Assembly: GCA_041740975.1 (NCBI GenBank) | Contig: JBGSKV010000127.1 | Coordinates: 5,254 to 69,253 of the forward strand | Origin: JBGSKV01 sp041740975 | Lineage (GTDB): Bacteria > Bdellovibrionota_B > Oligoflexia > Oligoflexales > JALZUQ01 | Reading direction: 5' to 3' | Length of the DNA: 64,000 bases | Part shown: piece after piece, positions 62,208 through 64,000 of the stretch | Numbering within the stretch: the first letter of the stretch is position 1 | How the letters are laid out: the number at the start of each line of letters is the position of its first letter | Program-made: the position numbers and the translations under genes | The notes under the pieces: generated by a model | Database searches by the model: none | What the model was told of the DNA's origin: nothing | What the model saw: the letters and a program-made list of their open reading frames with translations, nothing else

Positions 62208-63758
62208 ATGACGTCTATTATAAATCAATTTGCATGGATAGTGCCGACGGTGACACTGTTTGCCGTCGTTTGGTTATATTTTGCTAATAACCCTCTGAAG
62301 CACAGCAAAAAATATGTTTGGCGGCGTTTTATCAACTGGTTCCCCTTGGGGATGACTTACGCGTTCTTATATATGGGCCGCTATAACCTGAGCGTTTCGA
62401 AGAACGCGCTTGGCGACATGATGCCCAATCAGGATTTTGGTCTCATTTTTGGGGTCGGCACAACCGTCTACGGCCTTTCTTTTTTATTGAACGGTCCTTT
62501 GGTCGACAAATTCGGCGGTAAAAAGGGCATGATCGTTGCAGCTTTAGGCTCCGCAATTTGTAACGCGATGATGGGCGTGGCGACCTATTTATTTTTGAAC
62601 GGTCGATTAAAAATGAATCTAACGACCGTGTTTATTTTTCTTTATGCCGCAAACATGTTTTTCCAAAGCTACGGAGCGGTTTCGATTATAAAAGTGAAAG
62701 CTTACTGGTTCCATGTGCGAGAACGCGGAATTTTCGGAGCGATATTTGGTACCTTGATTTCGATGGGCGCATACTTTGCCTTCGATTGGGGCCAAGCCAT
62801 TGTTACGGCTTCACAAGTGAAACTCGAAGGCCCGTTGACCACTTTCCAAAAGATTTTCCGCGCGATGTTTGCCATCGATACCGGCACAACCAATGCTTAC
62901 TGGTTGGTCTTTTTTATTCCGGCCTTTATTTTGGTGATTTGGGGTTTGATCGATGTGTTCTTGCTAAAGGACACCCCAGCAGAAGCGAACTTCGCGGACT
63001 TTGATCCACATGATGCTTCTTCGGATAACCCAGACGAGCCAGACTTATCGATCAAAGAACTTTTGAAGAAAATATTCTCTCACCCAGTGCTTTTAACGGT
63101 CGCGGTCATCGAGTTTTGCTCAGGTGTTCTCCGCAACGGCATTATGCAGTGGTACTTCGTGTTTGCCAAAGAGATCCCGCAGACAGGTGCTGAGTTCTTC
63201 CTGCAGAACTGGGGCCTTTGCTTATTTGTATTTGGAGTCATCGGCGGCTTTGCTGGCGGTTGGATTTCGGATCGCTTGTTCCACTCAAGGCGCGGACCTC
63301 CTTCGGCGATTTTTAATGGTTTAATGTTTTTATTTGCTATTGGCATGGCCGTGTTTTTATTTACGAGCCCGATTTTGGTCGGACTTTTGGCTCTCTTGAT
63401 TATCGCGGCCGTTATTGGTGTGCATTCTCTTATGTCGGGGACAGCTGCGGCTGATTTTGGCGGACGCAAAGCTACGGGTACCGCATCGGGTATCGTTGAC
63501 GGTTTTGTCTACCTCGGTAGTGGGATTCAGTCCGTGTCGATTGGGTATTTGTCGAAGTCCTATGGTTGGACAGTCTGGCCACTATTCTTAATCCCGTTTG
63601 CCTTCGTCGCTTTTATTTTCTCAATCCGTATGTGGAAGGCTTTGCCGGCTTCAACACAGCGTTATTTAGAGTCTGTTGAAAATGTGAAGATTACGGTGAA
63701 GAAAACGACGATCACCGTTCAAGAAACGACTTTCGTCGCAACAAAATCCGATTCCTAA
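62208..63758 (+). CDS. MFS carrier of the GlpT/UhpT organophosphate-phosphate antiporter family
   Basis: The product is 516 residues with about 12 membrane segments. The family signature is seen: TYAFLYMGRYNLSVSKNALG, with the substrate-phosphate-binding arginine in GRYN, and the loop DKFGGKKGMIVAALGSAI. A second hydrophobic bundle has FAGGWISDRLFHSRRGPP and a typical GTASGIVDGFVYLGSGIQSV. It likely exchanges glycerol 3-phosphate, hexose phosphate or a related phosphate ester for phosphate. An extended C-terminal tail rich in Thr, Val and Lys is unusual. The ribosome-binding site is weak before ATG 62208. It has its own terminator. Confidence 0.9.
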   Translation: MTSIINQFAWIVPTVTLFAVVWLYFANNPLKHSKKYVWRRFINWFPLGMTYAFLYMGRYNLSVSKNALGDMMPNQDFGLIFGVGTTVYGLSFLLNGPLVDKFGGKKGMIVAALGSAICNAMMGVATYLFLNGRLKMNLTTVFIFLYAANMFFQSYGAVSIIKVKAYWFHVRERGIFGAIFGTLISMGAYFAFDWGQAIVTASQVKLEGPLTTFQKIFRAMFAIDTGTTNAYWLVFFIPAFILVIWGLIDVFLLKDTPAEANFADFDPHDASSDNPDEPDLSIKELLKKIFSHPVLLTVAVIEFCSGVLRNGIMQWYFVFAKEIPQTGAEFFLQNWGLCLFVFGVIGGFAGGWISDRLFHSRRGPPSAIFNGLMFLFAIGMAVFLFTSPILVGLLALLIIAAVIGVHSLMSGTAAADFGGRKATGTASGIVDGFVYLGSGIQSVSIGYLSKSYGWTVWPLFLIPFAFVAFIFSIRMWKALPASTQRYLESVENVKITVKKTTITVQETTFVATKSDS

Positions 63759-63817
63759 TTAATCCTTAGTCTATAGTTTTTTGAACACTCGCTGCGCGAG
63801 TGAGGATTGTTTTCATT

Positions 63818-63850
63818 AAGCTCCGCCTTTCACAGGCGGAGCTTTTGTTT
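63818..63850 (+). terminator. Terminator of the GlpT-like gene
   Basis: A perfect ten-base-pair AAGCTCCGCC/GGCGGAGCTT stem with a 7-base loop is followed by TTGTTTTTT. Another hairpin (CACTCGC/GCGAGTG, 63786-63802) precedes it. Both lie in the 242-base tail after 63758. Confidence 0.9.
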
Positions 63851-63879
63851 TTTGCGAAGAGTTGGTCGAAATTTCTCAA

Positions 63880-64000
63880 AGCGGTCTTCAGAGGGTACGC
63901 TTGCCTGCCTGGCCACCGGGATTTTTGTTTGTAACAGAGCTCCTGCCCAGGCTGCGCTGGTGTTCGCGCGTCCTGCGCTCACAACCCCCTTTGAAGACCG
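63880..64000. repeat. GC-rich noncoding tract bounded by inverted CGGTCTTCA repeats
   Basis: CGGTCTTCAGAGGG near 63880 and CCCTTTGAAGACCG ending at 64000 form an inverted repeat of about 14 bases with one mismatch. The enclosed tract is noticeably more GC-rich than its surroundings and has no convincing frame. It could be a structured RNA, a small mobile element or the end of a multicopy repeat. It is cut by the window edge. Confidence 0.45.

Noticed and set aside
63786..63802. Second terminator after the GlpT-like gene
   Set aside because: The CACTCGC/GCGAGTG stem lacks a T-run. The true terminator is the next hairpin at 63818.

Overview
This 64 kb stretch looks like a chromosomal segment of a Gram-negative bacterium, most plausibly a member of the Bdellovibrionota (Bdellovibrio-like). 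That placement is an inference from the gene content: roughly a dozen predicted lipoproteins, an Lsa36-like surface beta-barrel, a bactofilin, many peptidoglycan-active enzymes, a large orphan multi-pass protein, and gene families conserved without known function. No rRNA or tRNA gene, phage, insertion sequence or CRISPR array was found. The first gene runs off the left edge.

Layout. 1-2755: a hybrid sensor kinase (GAF, three PAS, HisKA, HATPase, receiver). 3.0-8.3 kb: a GST, lipoproteins, a di-iron hydroxylase, a HAD-like gene broken by one amber codon, and an alpha/beta-hydrolase lipoprotein. 8.6-14.7 kb: an orphan 1276-residue membrane protein facing a PEGA-like lipoprotein that is translationally coupled to a crotonase. 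14.8-17.7 kb: a tight run of PgeF, N-formylglutamate amidohydrolase and dehydroquinate synthase. 17.8-21.4 kb: a class III aminotransferase, YceI, a small lipoprotein and bactofilin. 21.6-26.0 kb: rplM-rpsI, asnS, a glycerophosphodiesterase and ribD. 26.2-30.1 kb: Dps, an MFS carrier, a surface barrel and a lipoprotein. 30.0-41.5 kb: a housekeeping block on the minus strand, with rimP-nusA-infB-rbfA-truB-metK followed by a HAMP-like membrane protein, ruvA-ruvB and a conserved membrane protein. 41.7-46.1 kb: a peptide-type ABC importer (binding protein plus two permeases, no ATPase in view) ending in a fatty acid desaturase. 46.2-64 kb: envelope and secreted proteins, including a DsbA-like lipoprotein, MtgA, a PilZ protein, coupled NamZ and gamma-glutamyltransferase, a thioredoxin-fold protein and a GlpT-like carrier.

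The most unusual signal is a family of four long, nearly perfect palindromes (about 96-119 bp) between genes at 6226-6323, 26634-26729, 34071-34189 and 57435-57532. Their outer ends share a GGGGACA-type head. In three of them an A-run, stem, T-run terminator sits exactly in the middle. Two of them are clearly homologous along the arms. They look like a dispersed palindromic element that doubles as a bidirectional terminator. Other points of interest are a Shine-Dalgarno sequence buried in an upstream terminator (20921-20946), a transporter whose only usable ordinary start codon lies at the base of another gene's terminator (28063), and an inverted repeat bounding a GC-rich noncoding tract at the right edge.

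Functional themes are envelope construction and peptidoglycan turnover (PgeF, MtgA, NamZ, GGT, M14 peptidase, bactofilin), membrane lipid modification (two di-iron enzymes), and the translation and recombination core.
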